A program made the position numbers and the translations under genes. A DNA stretch of 64,000 nucleotides from Tetradesmus obliquus (Eukaryota; Chlorophyta; Chlorophyceae; Sphaeropleales; Scenedesmaceae): NCBI GenBank assembly GCA_030272155.1, contig CP126192.1, forward strand, positions 1,212,501 to 1,276,500, given 5' to 3'. The notes beneath the pieces are model-generated. The model was given only the letters and a program-made list of their open reading frames with translations, made no database searches and was not told the origin of the DNA. Below are positions 35,715 to 48,175 of this stretch, in pieces. Each line of letters opens with the position of its first letter. The first letter of the stretch is position 1.

Positions 35715-37774
35715 GCTCCTGGCTGGTGCAGAAATGCTTTCTATGAGCAGATCTGGGTTGAGCTGCCAGCTGGCTGAACTATTGCAGCTGAAATGCTGCT
35801 TGGCTCATGTCTTGGCAGTGTTTTCTGGTTGATGAAGCGTTGCCGTCAAGGGCATGCTCCTGAATGGTATGTTGATGCCACCAGGCATGTTGTGCCACCG
35901 GTCCTTGTTCTGGCTTGGTCATGACTGTCGTGGTTTGGTAACAGTCTATGAAAAGTTGGTCTGTTGTCTTCTGTGGTGCGGAAGTTCAGCAGTGTCCTGG
36001 ATAGTGCCTGTGTGGCAGCAAGTGCCTTCAAACCTCTCGGTTTCGCAAGCAGTTGCTGCAACTTTCATGCTCCACCTGATGATGAAACGTACTTGCAGCA
36101 ATTTGCAAAAAATGCATCACATAAATGAAAGCGTTGGAGTGAACAAGGTGAGACAAGCGCAACTGAGTGGTGAAAGCAGGTAACCCCTTACATGTCAACA
36201 GGGCATCCCCTCCCTACTTGTACAGAAATCAACACGGTGGTGATGAGATCGCGACTGACCCAGCTTTTACAGGAATCAATACAGTGGTGATGAGATCAGC
36301 ACTAAATAGACCTGCATGCACGCTGAAACTCCTTACACTAAATGCTGGCCCGTCAGATAACCTCGAACTGTGTACACTGTATAACAGATAGTTCTATCTG
36401 TTGTTATGCTTAGTACCATTCAGCCAATGATGTGCTAACTGTCAAGTGTGCTTCCTGCAACCGTTGCAAAGGCTCTGCACACGTTGCCAACGTTTGAAAC
36501 TTTGTGCTGCCACCACCGCCCGGCACATGTGGCCATCATCCAGCTAGATGCGAAGGCCTCCCCCCCTCTCCCTCTACTCTGGAATAGGGATAATAATGTT
36601 ACCCATCAAGCCATAGCATCAACGCCATTGGCCCCGCGCCCCAATGGAGCAGCAACAGAAGGACTACACCATCACCAGCACATGTGGCCCTACTTTGGTA
36701 ACTGATAAAGGCCTGACACACGCTGATGCCACAATGGCAACACCATCCCGAAGAAATCGTGCCTGAACAACCCAGATGCAGCCTGGCAGGCTGCCGTCCC
36801 ATGTGGCAGTGCAGCATTGTATCCAGATCATTGATCACCAGAGCAACACTACACCTAGTCACGGGGCAGATGTGGTGTGCAGCAACCACTTTTTGTTCCT
36901 TTCCTGGTCCGGTGCCTGCAAGTCTCGTCGGTACTTGACAACCATCAGGCAGCTGTGGCACTGTTGCAAGCATAAGCATGAGCAGGGCCGCTCAGCACGT
37001 TGCCAGGTGTGCGGTGCCACTGCTGATGGACTGCCAGTCGCAGTCGCACTGCATGCACTGCATTTGCTGTGCCTGCTGAGAGTAGATGTCAGGCCGCACG
37101 GCGCGCTTAGCATGTGCAGGAACATCGCATAACCAATGGCGGCACACCAATACAACACACACCATGTCTTAAGCGATGCAACCCTACCATGCATACGCAG
37201 CAGCACAGTCAGGTGTGTTGCACAACCGCCAACTGCCAGGCCTATGTTGTACATGTACACGGGTACACTGCGCCTGCAGTGACAGCTGCTGCAGGGCCAC
37301 TTAATGGTACATGAAATGTCTCCAGAGACGTCAGTGCATAGATGGACATGTCACCAGTCAAGCCATGAGAGCATCAGGTGGTTGTGCAGCATGGGTTGCA
37401 GTCAATGTCGAGAGCCCCAATGTTTGCTGGGGCGCATGCAACTGTCTACAGCAAACACAACGATAAGGGGGCTATGCAGCCCATCAATTGCCCTGTGGTC
37501 CCAGCTCATCATCTCAGTGCTGGCATGCACTGTGGGCACAGCAATGTGTGCTGCAGATGCCCAACGCAGGTGGTGGCGCGTGGTGATGTTGAACTCCTAC
37601 ACAACATCAAGTCTACAAGCTGCAGTCACCCCTGGCTGCCCAAGGCCACCCACAAAAGGCCTTGCTGCACAGCTGTGGCCCAACCGCACATGCACCAGCC
37701 CGCGTTGCAGGCACGCAAGCTGCCTGCTCGGCAACCATCCCACGCAGCGTGCAGCCGCCGCCTGCGCTGCACCC
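35715..37774. other. 2.1 kb convergent spacer
   Basis: No supported gene. It lies between the 3' ends of alpha-tubulin (+) and PYD1 (-). A roughly 50-bp tandem repeat sits at 36221-36304. On the minus strand between 36600 and 37600 there are frames with hydrophobic or His/Arg-rich stretches, for example LKTWCVLYWCAAIGYAMFL near 37150 and TRHHLRWASAAHIAVPT after a TAG acceptor near 37590. These could be exons of an unrecognised membrane protein, but no full model closes. Confidence 0.35.
36221..36304 (+). repeat. Two-copy tandem repeat of about 48 bp
   Basis: ACAGAAATCAACACGGTGG is followed by TGATGAGATC; 48 bases later comes ACAGGAATCAATACAGTGG followed by TGATGAGATC again. The copies differ at a few positions. 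There is no gene association. Confidence 0.75.
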
Positions 37775-40700
37775 TCAGCCCCTGTTAGAGACCATGCTCT
37801 CCGCCTCTGCCACGAAGCCGTCGCCCGTCCAGGCCGTGTCGCTGGCCAGGCCCACCTTGCCCGCCTTGCGCTGCGCCAGCGCCGCCTTCTGGCGCACCAC
37901 CAGGTCGCCGTGCGTGGTGAAGTAGGGCAGCGCGGCACCCCTGAACTCAGGTATGCACGCGAAGCCGTGCTGTGACATGAAGGCCTGCAGGCCGCCGCAC
38001 AGGTGCTGCACCATGGGGTAGCCGTGCACCATCACGCCCGTGCACACCTGTCCCGGCGGCAGCACGTGGGAACAGCAGGGTGTGGGCCTCTCCAGTGAGC
38101 AACCGCAGCACGATGTGGCATGTCCACAGGATGATGGAGACACCCGGCCGCCAAGCAGAGCAGTGGAAGCTGCAGAGAAGGCTGCTGCTGCACATGTATG
38201 CCGCGTGTTGCAGCAGGCGCCTGCCGAAGCACACAACACGCGCCTGCTGCTCAAGGCATTGCAGGAAAGCTGGCTGCTCCTGCCTTCCAACTGGAAGGCC
38301 ATCAACAACAGCAGCAGCCAGCCAGCAGCCAGCCAGCCTCCTGCCACTGCTCCCCTCCGCCTCACCTGCACTGTGTCGCAGCCCAGCAGGATGAACTCAG
38401 CCGCGTCGCCGCCCGTCTCCACGCCGCCGATGCCGCTCAGGCTGACGCCCGCGTCCCTGAAGCCCTGCTGCTGCTGCAGCCGGCTGATGCTCATCACCTT
38501 CTCCAGCGCGATGGGCTTCACCGCGCGGTAGGAGTAGCCGCCGGGCGTGGAGTAGCCCTCCACGCAGGGCTCGGGGCGCAGCGTGCTCAGGTTGATGCCC
38601 ATCACGCTGCGGATGGTGTTGATGGCGGCGATGCCCTCGCAGCCTGGGGGTGGTGGGGTGGCGGGCGGGCAGGCAGACAGGCAGAGGCAGGTTGGCTAGC
38701 GCCAATTGGCAGGAAGCTGCACAGGCAGGGGTAACGGCTGTGTGTTGCTGCGGTGGTGGAGGCACATGTGAGGTCGAAGGAATCACTTGGGCTAAGAGCA
38801 GGTGACACAGTTGGTAACAGCAGACAGGTAATCTATTTGCAACACAGGGGCCACTGGCTCATGCCACCCAGCGCGCAGCAGGAAGCACTGCTACGACACC
38901 AACTGGCGTGGCATTGCTGCGGCACAGCAGGCAGTGCTGCTGTACGATGCCCGGCTACCAACAGCAGTGCAAGCTGTTGCCATGGCTTGACCTGCGGCTG
39001 CTGCGCACCTTGCTGCGCCGCCACCAGCGCCGGCTGCGTGATGTCTGTGATGTTGGGCGTCATCTTGGCCCACACCGGCACGCTGGCCGCCGCGTTGATC
39101 CAGCCGCACACCTCGCCCAGCACGTCACAGTCCTGGCCCATGGCCATGCCCATCTTGCGCTCAGGCAGGCCGTGCGGGCAGCTGAAGTTGATCTCAAACG
39201 CGTCCACGCCCACCTCCTCGCAGCGCCCGATGATCTCCTGCCAAGCTTCCCTGGCAGCAGCAAACAGCAGGCAGGCAGGAGGCAGGCAGCCAGCAGGCAG
39301 GTTGTGCGTCAGCTTGAAGCAAGGCTGCGGGCGGCAGTGTGTGGTTGGCTGCCTGCTGTGCATGCAACACGAGGGTGTGCTGTGGTGGCATTTTGTTGAT
39401 GTGGTGCAAAGCACATGCAGCACCTGACATCAGCCGACGGCCTGCAGCGCTGGCGTGAGCTTCTCCGCACCTTGGTGCATTTTGGTTGGGCGCATGACAG
39501 CATGGATGCCGTCCACACTACAGCTTGCTTTGCAACAAATGCTACTCGCCCCTCACGCTGCTCACCTGCTGTACTCCTCCATGATGGACGCGATGAGCAC
39601 CCGGTCCGGGTACTCCTCCTTGAGCCGCTTCAGCTCAGCCAGCATCGTCTCAAAGGGGCGGTCTGCCGGCAGCGCAGCAGGCAGCAGCAGCTGTCAGTAA
39701 GTGTAGCTCAAACTGATGCATCCTGCATGGCCATGAGCTCGTGTTCTATCACACAAAACAGGTTGGCAGGGCCATGCGTGGCTTGTGGGCTGCTGTTTGG
39801 CGGCTGGTGGCCAGGCCCCGCCTACTTGACTCTGCACCACCCACTGGTTGCTGCTGGTGGCACATCCCGACTGCTGACATCTGCAGGCAGACTATACACT
39901 TGACAGGTTAGCCAGCTGCTGCAGCTGCAGGCTGCTCCTGCAGCTTCGGCCTGCCTCTATGCGCGCTGCTGCTGCCGTGCCTTACCTGAGATGAGCTCAA
40001 AGTTCTCCCAGCCGAAGACCTCGCCCTTGCTGTCCAGCAGCTTGGCGTAGCGCGGCGTGACGTTGACCACCTGCGGGGTTGGGGGCGGGGGCAGTAGCAG
40101 CAGCGGCGGTCAGTCACCAGCAGCTGCCAGCCAGATGCAAGCATAGGGATGCCTGAACAGCCTCTGTGACGCTAGGAGTTGAGAAGGCTGGAGCAGCCCG
40201 TGCTGTGGACTGATTCGCGAATTCAACATAAAGTGCAGGGCAGGGCTCAGCACTGCCAGTCCCTGACAGCGCAGGTGCAAGCATATTGGCCATGCCAGCG
40301 CACCTTGGAGGAGTCCAGCGACAGCGTCTTGCAGATGACTCCTCCCCAGCCCTCATCAAAGGCCTTCTTCATGACCTGGTAGTTGGTGCCGGGGGGGCCT
40401 GAGCCGATGACAAAGGGGTTGGGCAGCTTCAGCCCATTCACCTCCACAGACAGGTCCGGGCCTGCGGCATGTGCAGGACAACAGTTGCAACCAGCTTGCA
40501 TGTGGATTAGTGTGCCAACGCCGTTTAACAGCTGTCATTGGGCGTTTCAGCAGCACTTGGGCAGTGATGCTGCAACGGCAACCAGTGCATGTGACCAACT
40601 GCTTTGCTGCCCAGTCAGCAGCTAGGGCTTGCATCACACCTTCACTGCCAGCATGGCACTCACCCTCGGTCACAGCACCATTGACTAGCTTCACTGCCGG

Positions 40701-40808
40701 GTCTGTAAGGCCCTTCGTCCGAGCATCAGCGGCCCGCACACGCACACAGAGCTTCCTGCTTGCTGCATGTGCCCTGATGGTACCGGTATGCTTCTGGCTC
40801 AGCTGCAT
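37775..40808 (-). CDS. PYD1: Dihydropyrimidine dehydrogenase, plant PYD1 type, plastid-targeted
   Basis: First enzyme of reductive uracil/thymine breakdown: it reduces uracil to dihydrouracil. Minus-strand exons: 40808-40664, 40461-40304, 40070-39986, 39662-39566, 39250-39009, 38643-38366, 38047-37775. Phases close and give 425 aa, matching the short plant form, which has only the FMN/pyrimidine domain and lacks the N-terminal NADPH and iron-sulfur modules of animal DPYD. The N-terminus (TGTIRAHAASRKLCVRVRAA) looks like a plastid transit peptide. Then come NGLKLPNPFVIGSGPPGTNY, the active-site loop NFSCPHGLPERKMGMAMGQD with its catalytic Cys, VPVWAKMTPNITDIT, LRPEPCVEGYSTPGGYSYRA, SLSGIGGVETGGDAAEFILL and QVCTGVMVHGYP. 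Nothing is broken. It shares an upstream region with the uS3m gene at 41708. Confidence 0.97.
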
Positions 40809-41580
40809 CTGTGCGGGTAGAAAAACAAAGGGAAGGACTAAACGTCAATACAAATGCGCATATCGCGGGGATGTTGCAGCAAAGCTTGCTTCCTTGAAGC
40901 TGCAAGGAAAGAGTGCAGTGCCCAAGGACGCAGCACATCCGACAGGATGCGATTTTTTGCAAGTAAAAGAATGTTGATCAAGCACTTGATCAAACTACTA
41001 GCATGCACACAGCTTGCCTTGATCTGGAGGAGCAGAAGTGCTGAGAAGAGGGAGCTGAACTGTTGATCACTGATACAGCAGCTTGCTTAACCTAACCAAA
41101 CTACTAAAACAACAAAACTACACGTACACGTATCCAGATTGCTTCACACGTCTGCTGTAATTGTCTCCCTTCATCAGGGTCACACTGATAGGGCTTTGTT
41201 GAACTGTCTGAGCTGGACAAGCTGCTGGTCACCATTGTGTTGTTTTGTCGCACTTGCCTCCATGTCTTTGAGCATGAATGAATCAGTGTTCATTCTCCTG
41301 AAAGTCACTCCTGTTCAGCTGAGGCGTGGTGTGGCAATACAACCACAATTGCCGTCTGTGTTGGCCGTGGCTTCGTTTAGAGTGGACCTCAGGTTTTGAC
41401 TTAGCCTGGTTAGCAGCGATCAGCAGTCCAGGCACGCAACGCAGCCACTTGGTCAGTCCGGATCTGAAACACGCACGCGAGCTCGGCCAAGCAACGTCAT
41501 TGACCAGGTATTAAACGTTCATTGTTACCTTCTGCGGTCCCCCGAGGAGGGTGAGCAGCAGCAGGAGCACTGGCTGCAGG

Positions 41581-41619
<39 letters not shown>

Positions 41620-41707
41620 CCACCACCACCACCAGCAGCAGCAGAACCAGCAGCAGCAACAGCAGCAGCGACAGCAGCACCAGCACCGGAGGCTGTAGTT
41701 GCTGTTC
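40809..41707. promoter_or_regulatory. Divergent upstream region of PYD1 and uS3m
   Basis: About 0.9 kb separates the two start codons, which point away from each other, so both promoters must lie here (inference from position). The part 41080-41120 is an A/C-rich run. CAG and CCA triplet runs fill 41584-41670 just upstream of the uS3m ATG. No TATA box or named element could be assigned. Confidence 0.45.
41584..41670 (+). repeat. Compound CAG/CCA trinucleotide repeat
   Basis: A perfect CAG run is followed directly by a (CAC)n run and then more CAG units in the leader of the uS3m gene. Read in one frame it gives poly-Ala/Pro, but there is no sign that this is translated. Confidence 0.85.
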
Positions 41708-43882
41708 ATGGCACGTTCAGCACAGCTTGCTGCCCAGTTGCAGCGGGGTTTGCTGGGCGTGACGCCTCAGAGCCTGTGGGCCAGCCTGCTGCGCCATGGC
41801 TGTGGCATGCAGCAAGCTGCACAAGCTGCGGGCCAGCCATTGGCCGGGAGCCAGCAGGGGCAGCAGCAGCAGCCAGCCAGTTGCTACCATGCTGGTTCAC
41901 AAAGCAGCAGGCACGTCGCCAGCAATGGGAATAGCAGCAGCCATCGCAGCAACAGCAGCAGCCAAGCGCGAGGTGTGCTGCAATGGCCAGCGGCACACAG
42001 GGACGCCCTGCATGCACTGTGGGTGAGTTTGCAGCCGCTGGCCTTAATATCATCTGGCGTTGCCGCTTGTAAGCCAGCAGAGGTGCATTGTGCAGTTATA
42101 GTGCCACACAGCCAATGCCTTATAGCGCAGCACCTCTGCAGCTTGGCGAAAGGCGCAGCAACGCTTCTGCATCCATCACGCCCAGTAACATGATGCATCG
42201 CTTCTCATTTTTAACCATAACTCAGCTCAATTCAGCAGTTTGTTTTGCTGCTGAGACACCCCTGACTGTTGCTGCTGCCAATGATGTGCAGCCACAGCAG
42301 CAGCTGCGCGGCTACGCTGCCAAGGGCAAGGGCGGCGCCAAGGCAGCAGCAGCGCCGCCGCCCAAGAAGGCGCCAGCAGCGCCCGACCCCTACGCGCCGC
42401 CGCAGTGGCGCATGCGGCGCGTGCCGCACAGCCCCAAGGGCGGCGGCCTGGCTGCAGCAACGCCGCAGCAGGTGCGCTGCAGTCATGATGGCAGATCCTG
42501 CAGATGGGCTGCGCAAGCGTAATGTCACTGCGTGCTGCAGTTGCCGCCGCCTGCTGGAGTATTTACATCCCAAACTGCACTTTTGATTGTGTGTGTGTGC
42601 CTGTGCTGTGCTGCCGCGTGCAGCGTGCGCTGCTGGAGCGGCTCAACCCTGGCAGCGCGCCGCTGCGCAGCCTGCGGCAGCTGGGCTGGCCGCTGGGCCA
42701 GAAGCAGGTGCTGGCGCTGCTGCACGACCAGCTGGGCGCCGCCACGGGCACCAACACCAGCGTGATGCCGTTTGTGCTGGGCGACATGTACCAGTCTGCT
42801 GCCAGCCTGGCGCAGGTGGTCAAGGGCTACCTGGCTGAGGGCCGCGGCATGCCCACGGTGGAGCAGTACCTGCTCACGGTGAGGGGGGGGAGTGTGTGGC
42901 ATGGGGGCTGCAGGGTGAGGCAGTGCCTGCTTCCTGTGTACAGGGCAGGGCATGGCTTCTGTGCAGGTGGTGTGTCAGCCGTGCTCACATCACTGCCAGT
43001 AAGCATGGCAGGCAGGCGTTGCAGCCCCTGCCTGGGGTCTGCACACACAGCCGCCTCGCCGTTGCTCACGCTGCTCTGCCGATGATTGTCGGTAGAGCAT
43101 CACACCAATCATCACTCCTGTGCGCTGCCCTCCCCCGCCCTGCGCTGCAGACCATCGCTGGGCTGTCGCCGTCTTCCATCCCCTTTGAGGGCATCAAGGT
43201 GCAGGTGAAGGGCCGCATGAGCGGCAAGGGCGGCATGACCAGCAAGCGCGTGTGGACCTGGGGCCGCACCAGCACAGCCACCATCAGCGACCCAGTGGAC
43301 TACGCGCACGAGGCGGTGGTCACGCGCGCAGGCTACATCGGCATCAAGGTGAGGGCGGCGACGGGCTGGCAGGCCGCGCGGCTGTGCAAGGCGGAGGTGT
43401 TTGTTGTGTGACCGACTTTGTGTGACCGACTGGATGCGGGCAGCCACGTCACAGGCCAGCGGTGTGTGACATGCGACAGCTCCCCTCACTCGACGCTGCC
43501 CAGCACCAGCTTGCAGGATTGCTGTGGTGCAGTGCGGTGCAGCCCCTGATGCCCTGCTGCGCTGCGCTGCCCTGCTTGTTCGGTTGCGATTCCTGTTTGC
43601 GTGCAGGTGTGGATCCGCTACAAGCGCTCCGTGATGGAGGACCAGAAGCAGCACAGCAGCCGCTCACCCATCAGCGTGGCGGAGCTGCTGGCCATGCCTG
43701 CCCCCACAGCCCTGCCCAGCCGCAGCAGCAGCGCCTGGTGGGCGGCGCCCGGCCCGCTGCAGCCGCGCCTGCACCAGGCTTGGCAGTGCTACAAGCCCAG
43801 CTACGACGCACTCACAGCCACCAACAAGCTGACAGGGCCGCAGCAGCAGCAGCAGCAGCAGCAGCAGCTCCCTGAGCAGTAG
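41708..43882 (+). CDS. RPS3: Mitochondrial small-subunit ribosomal protein uS3 (nuclear-encoded)
   Basis: Part of the mitoribosome small subunit head, at the mRNA entry channel. Exons: 41708-42022, 42292-42471, 42624-42878, 43151-43348, 43607-43882. Phases close and give 407 aa. The N-terminus (MARSAQLAAQLQRGLLGVTP) is rich in Arg and Ala like a mitochondrial presequence, and LRGYAAKGKGGAK in exon 2 resembles sequence after a processing site. The S3 C-terminal domain is clear: FEGIKVQVKGRMSGKGGMTS, then VDYAHEAVVTRAGYIGIKVW followed by IRYKR. The protein ends in a poly-Gln run and LPEQ. The 42022 donor and 42292 acceptor are the least certain boundaries. Because chlorophycean mitochondrial genomes lack ribosomal protein genes, a nuclear copy with a presequence is expected. 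Confidence 0.85.
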
Positions 43883-44937
43883 CTGGCAGGGATGAGTTAT
43901 GCTGAGCACGGGCAGCATGCGCCGGATCCTGTTGCCAGCACCTGCGATTGAACTGTTGAGCTGTGAGCCAGCGGGCCAAAGCATGCGGCTGTGCAAGTCG
44001 CATGTTGGTTGCCATGTTGTTGTAATCCAATTTAGTGTTGGACGCTGGCAGTGCCGCATGCTGATGGTCAGGCTTCCACGGTTGATGTGTGTTGTTTGCC
44101 CTCAGGGAATGATGTGGGTCGCGCTTGGATTTGGACACGGTCACTGTGTCTGCACGGTGCAGACCAGGGTGGCCGTTATTCTTAGCTGAGGGTAACAGTC
44201 ATGCCTCCTGCAATCAGTGCTTCATGATGACTCATGCTTCGGAAGCAGCAGTTGCTGCCCAGCACCTGCAGGCAGCGCCAGCTGCAGCTGTGGGCTGCCA
44301 ACAATTGTACAAATGTTGGAGACCCTGCAGCTTCCTTGACGTCAGCCAGGGCCCAGTGCTGCTCTCTGCTTTCACCACACCTGCAGGCTGCAGCTAAAGC
44401 CTTGTTCTCAATTGTGCTGTGGTAGCAAGCCAGTAGGATTCCGTCCCCCCTGGTAACAAAAAAAGCCTTGTTCTCAACACCGGGACGCAGTGATGAACGC
44501 ATTGTGTTACATCGTAAAGAGTTGCAGGCAACACACTTTGCAACACTGCACTGCTTGCAGCATGCCAGTGTAGCCAGCTGACAGACGTCTGTCAGTCAGC
44601 AATTTAGACTGCAGAAAACATGCACAACCCTGCAGAGGCCAGGCGGCTGCCAGCCAGTGGGGTTGGCTGCAACAGCAGCGCCGCCTCAGCAGATCATCTA
44701 GGCTAACGCAGTGATTAACAGGCACGGATCATGCAGGCGGCCTAGGCCAGCAGGCTGCAACATCTGTTGATGCCATGGTTGCAGAGCACGCACAGGCGGC
44801 ATAAGGGGGCTGAAGGCGTGATTAGCAGGACTTGCCCGCTCAACAATTGCCCCCAACATGCCATCTACTAGCCCTCGAAAAAAACAATCCATGAGTAACC
44901 GTGCCGCACAACATACGAACAGTGGGTACACGGTGCC
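43883..44937. other. Convergent spacer
   Basis: Holds the 3' UTR of uS3m (+) and the far 3' region of AUG8 (-). A minus-strand frame at 44698-44931 (LFVCCAARLLMDCFFRGLV) follows the open extension beyond the AUG8 stop but is in another frame. No gene is supported. Confidence 0.4.
44021..44025 (+). terminator. Probable poly(A) signal TGTAA of uS3m
   Basis: TGTAA, the polyadenylation signal used by chlorophycean algae, lies about 140 bp after the uS3m stop. The assignment is by motif and distance only. Confidence 0.4.
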
Positions 44938-45288
44938 TCAGGCTGACTGGCCAGGCAAAGCACATCGCTGGCCTGCAGCAGCATGCTCAAAACCCACGCC
45001 GGCATACAGCGTGCTGCAGTAATGTTCCCTGGCAGCAGGCCGTGCCACCATAGCCCACTGCATGCTGTGAAACATCAGCCGCTGGGCTGCAATGGGTTCC
45101 ATGCCAGCACACAAAAGTAGAGCCACCATGTCGACACTAGAGTCCTGCACCCACAGACGCTCTGCTAGGACCAGGGCTTGCTGGAAAGGTCCACACGTCA
45201 CAAACCGCATGGCATGTGCAGCAGAAACATGGGTCCAGGACACAGTGATGCCTCTGGCATGGCTGCGCAGCAGTTCCTCAGCCGCGCC
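44938..45288 (-). other. In-frame open extension beyond the AUG8 stop codon
   Basis: Directly after the AUG8 TGA (45289-45291) the same frame stays open for 116 codons to a stop at 44938. It reads EELLRSHARGITVSWTHV, then FQQALVLAERLWVQDSSVDM, then LFHSM-type helices, and ends ALPGQ. Composition is more protein-like than typical 3' UTR. It could be chance, an alternative last exon, or stop read-through. Confidence 0.25.
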
Positions 45289-48141
45289 TCAGATGCCACC
45301 CTGCGCTGCTGCTGCCTGCTTCATCTGCTCCAGCTGCACCTGCATGCTGTTGGCGTACAGATGCAGGTCTGACAGCTGTGACAGTTGCTGCGCCAGCTGC
45401 CCCAACAGGCTGCATTCCTCGCTCGCCACAGACATCAGCTGCTCCGCCAGCACAGCGGTCGTCTTGATGCTGTTGTGCACAGGCTGCAGCCCCGGCCGCG
45501 GCTTCTGTGCAGTTGCAGCACTGCCCTGCTGACCAGCAGCTGCCTCAGGGCCCTGCTGGCCACCTGAGGATGCTGCAGCAGCTGCGCCTGCAGCAGCGCT
45601 GCTGCTGCTGCTGCTGTGGATGGCTGCCAGGTCTGGCCCCAGCAGCTGCTGCAGTGCTGGCTGCACCTCCTGCAGCAGCTGCATGCCATGCACCAGCTGC
45701 CGCTGCAGCAGGTCCAGGTCGGGCGCCTCAGGGGCGTGCCCCACGCTGGCGCCGTTGAGCAGCGGCACGTGCGACAGCGCAGTGCGGCAGGCTGCTTGCA
45801 GCTGTCCCAGGTTGCTGCTGTGCTGGGCCTGCAGCAGGAACGGCGCAGCATCAAGGTTGGTTTGCAGGTAGTGGCGGTGTTTATGTGTGCGGCTTGGCCA
45901 GTTGATTGATCAACATGGTGTACCATGGCCCAGGCTCGCTACGCGTGCGTGTGTGGCCACCTGCTGCTTAACTTGCACTGTTGCTGCGCGGGCCAGCCAG
46001 CCAGCCTCACCTGCAGGTCAGCCCACGCCTTGAGCTTTGGCAGCTGCCGCTGCAGCACCTGCTGCAGCTCATTGCGCCACTGCTCATGCTGCAGGTGGCC
46101 CTTCACCGCCTGCAGCTCGCTGTACAGGTCCACAACAGCAGCAGCTGCTGCAGCGATGGCAGTGTTGGCCTGCAGCACACCGCACATAAAAACCATGCAA
46201 GGCAGCTGTCAGTTGTACGTGCATGCAAGGCTGTAACAGGCTGCATACAACTGCGGTGGAAGGCAGCCCTCAGACACAGCAAGTAGCATATTGGTGCAAC
46301 ATTGACGACAATGCCTGAACATCAATGCACACATTCAGGTCTGCAAAGAGCTGGTGTGTCGTCACCTTGTCTTTCTTTGCGTGCAGCGCTGCCTCCATCC
46401 TGGCGATGAGGTGCCTCAGCTGCATGCGCTGCAAGCACTGCAGCTGCATCTGCTGCCGAACACCCTCAGTGCCCTCCTGACCCATCTGCTTAGCAGCAGC
46501 AGCGCCCGCACCAGAACTGCTGACAGATGCACTCAAAGACGCAGAAGCACCAGCAGAAGATGTGGCTGCTCCAGCCGAGCCTTGCCCGCGGGGAGTTGGC
46601 CAGACGCCTCTGTCATGCTGCTGTGCTGCTGCTGCCAGTGCTGCTGCCACTGCAGCAGCCCCGCTGGCGTGTGTCTGGTGCCGTGCTGTCATAGGCCGTG
46701 GTGGTGTGCCTGCGGCCTTGGGGCCTGCAGAGCCAGGCATGCCGGACAAGCGTGGTGTCCTGCTGCTGCTGGGAGGGTGAGCTGCTGCTGCTGCTCCTGC
46801 AGCTCTGGGCCTGTGCCTGCTGGACATGCTGCCTGAAGCAGGGGTCGTGCTGCCGCCAGCAGCAGCTGACAGCCCAGCCAGCTTCAGGCTGGGCACTGCA
46901 GCAGCTGCTGCGCTTGCTGGTGCAGGTTCAGCAGCAGCCAGCTGCATGGGCCCCCGAGGTGTCCTGGGCAGGCGGCTGGGTGGCGCATCACGGAACGCTC
47001 TGGGTGTGGCGTCAGGCAACGGGACACATGCTGCGCTGCTGACGCGCCTGCTAGTCAAAGGCGCAGACACACCAACACCCTCGGCCTGCTGCTGTTGCTG
47101 CTGATGCGCAGCTGCTGCACTCAGGTTCAGGGTTGGAATCTTGGTGGCTGACCCTGGCAGCGATGCCCGCCGCAGCAGCTGCGCCCTGCTGGGTGTCACG
47201 CTTGAGCCGGTGCCGGCCTGCTGCAGCCAGTCCATGGGCAGTGCAGGCACACCAGCAGGCCGGCCTGAGGCCTGCTGCTTGCCACCACTGGAAGGCGGCC
47301 TGCTGCCTTTGCTGCCGCTGCCTGTGTGCTGCAGCGTGGCCATGGTGGCTGTGAACGCTGATGCTGGAGAGCTGCCTGCTGTGCTGCTGGGCGGTGGTGC
47401 AGCAGGTGTAGCGGCAGCTGCTGCTGCCACTGCGCCTGTGGTGCCGGGGGTAGGTCCGCTCAAACATTGATTAGTGTACAGGTGGCGCGGCCGTGCCGGT
47501 GCACCCCGTGGCAGGCTAGGCGCCCCACGTGCAGAGTTGGGTGCCTTGACCAAGCCAGCCATGGATGCTGCTGCAGCCTTGAACATGGTCTTGGGGGCAG
47601 GCTCCTTGAATCCACCCTGGCTGCTTCCACGCGCTGACACTGGGGCCCCCCTGGCCGAGTGCTGCTGCTTGCTGGCCTTGTATGCCTCCAGCTTGGCCTT
47701 GAGCTCCGCAGCCTCCTTGTCTGATGGCCGCCGGCTGCTGCCCCTCATGGCTGAGCCAATGTCCAGGCTCATGCCCATCCTGCCCAGCTGCACAGCAGAG
47801 GGGCAGCCGAGGCCCATGGATGCTGACAACCGGCTGGCCTGCGGCGTCTGAAGCTCAGCAGCAGCCACACTGCCAGGGTGGCGTGCGTGGGAAGCAGAAT
47901 TGTCTGCTATGGTTCCCACGTCATGGCCATGCCTGACGCTGCAGCTGGTGCTGCTGCGGGATGAGCCAGGGCTGATGAGAGCCCCGCTCACGCTGGTGCT
48001 GTGCAGCTGCTGCGGCGGCCCTGCTGTGCTGGCATTCCTGCCTGTGTCTGGCATGGGCGCTACATCATGCTGCTGCTGCTGTCGCTGTTGCCCAGCAGCT
48101 TGCTGCGTTGAGGCTGGAGTGACCAGCCCTGCTGTGATTGC

Positions 48142-48175
<34 letters not shown>

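Noticed and set aside
36221-36304. Tandem C/D-box snoRNA pair
   Set aside because: TGATGA occurs twice and one CTGA lies between, but spacing from box C to box D is far too short and no terminal stem is present.
37304-37975. 223-aa plus-strand open frame ending inside PYD1
   Set aside because: Its 3' half is the antisense of the last PYD1 exon, and the rest shows no family motif.
41551-41934. Poly-Ala/Pro protein starting at 41551
   Set aside because: It is the translation of CAG/CCA repeats in the uS3m leader, in a different frame from the uS3m exon.
46562-47851. Several plus-strand open frames over the AUG8 gene
   Set aside because: They are shadows of the 708-codon minus-strand AUG8 exon, whose spliced neighbours and motifs are consistent.
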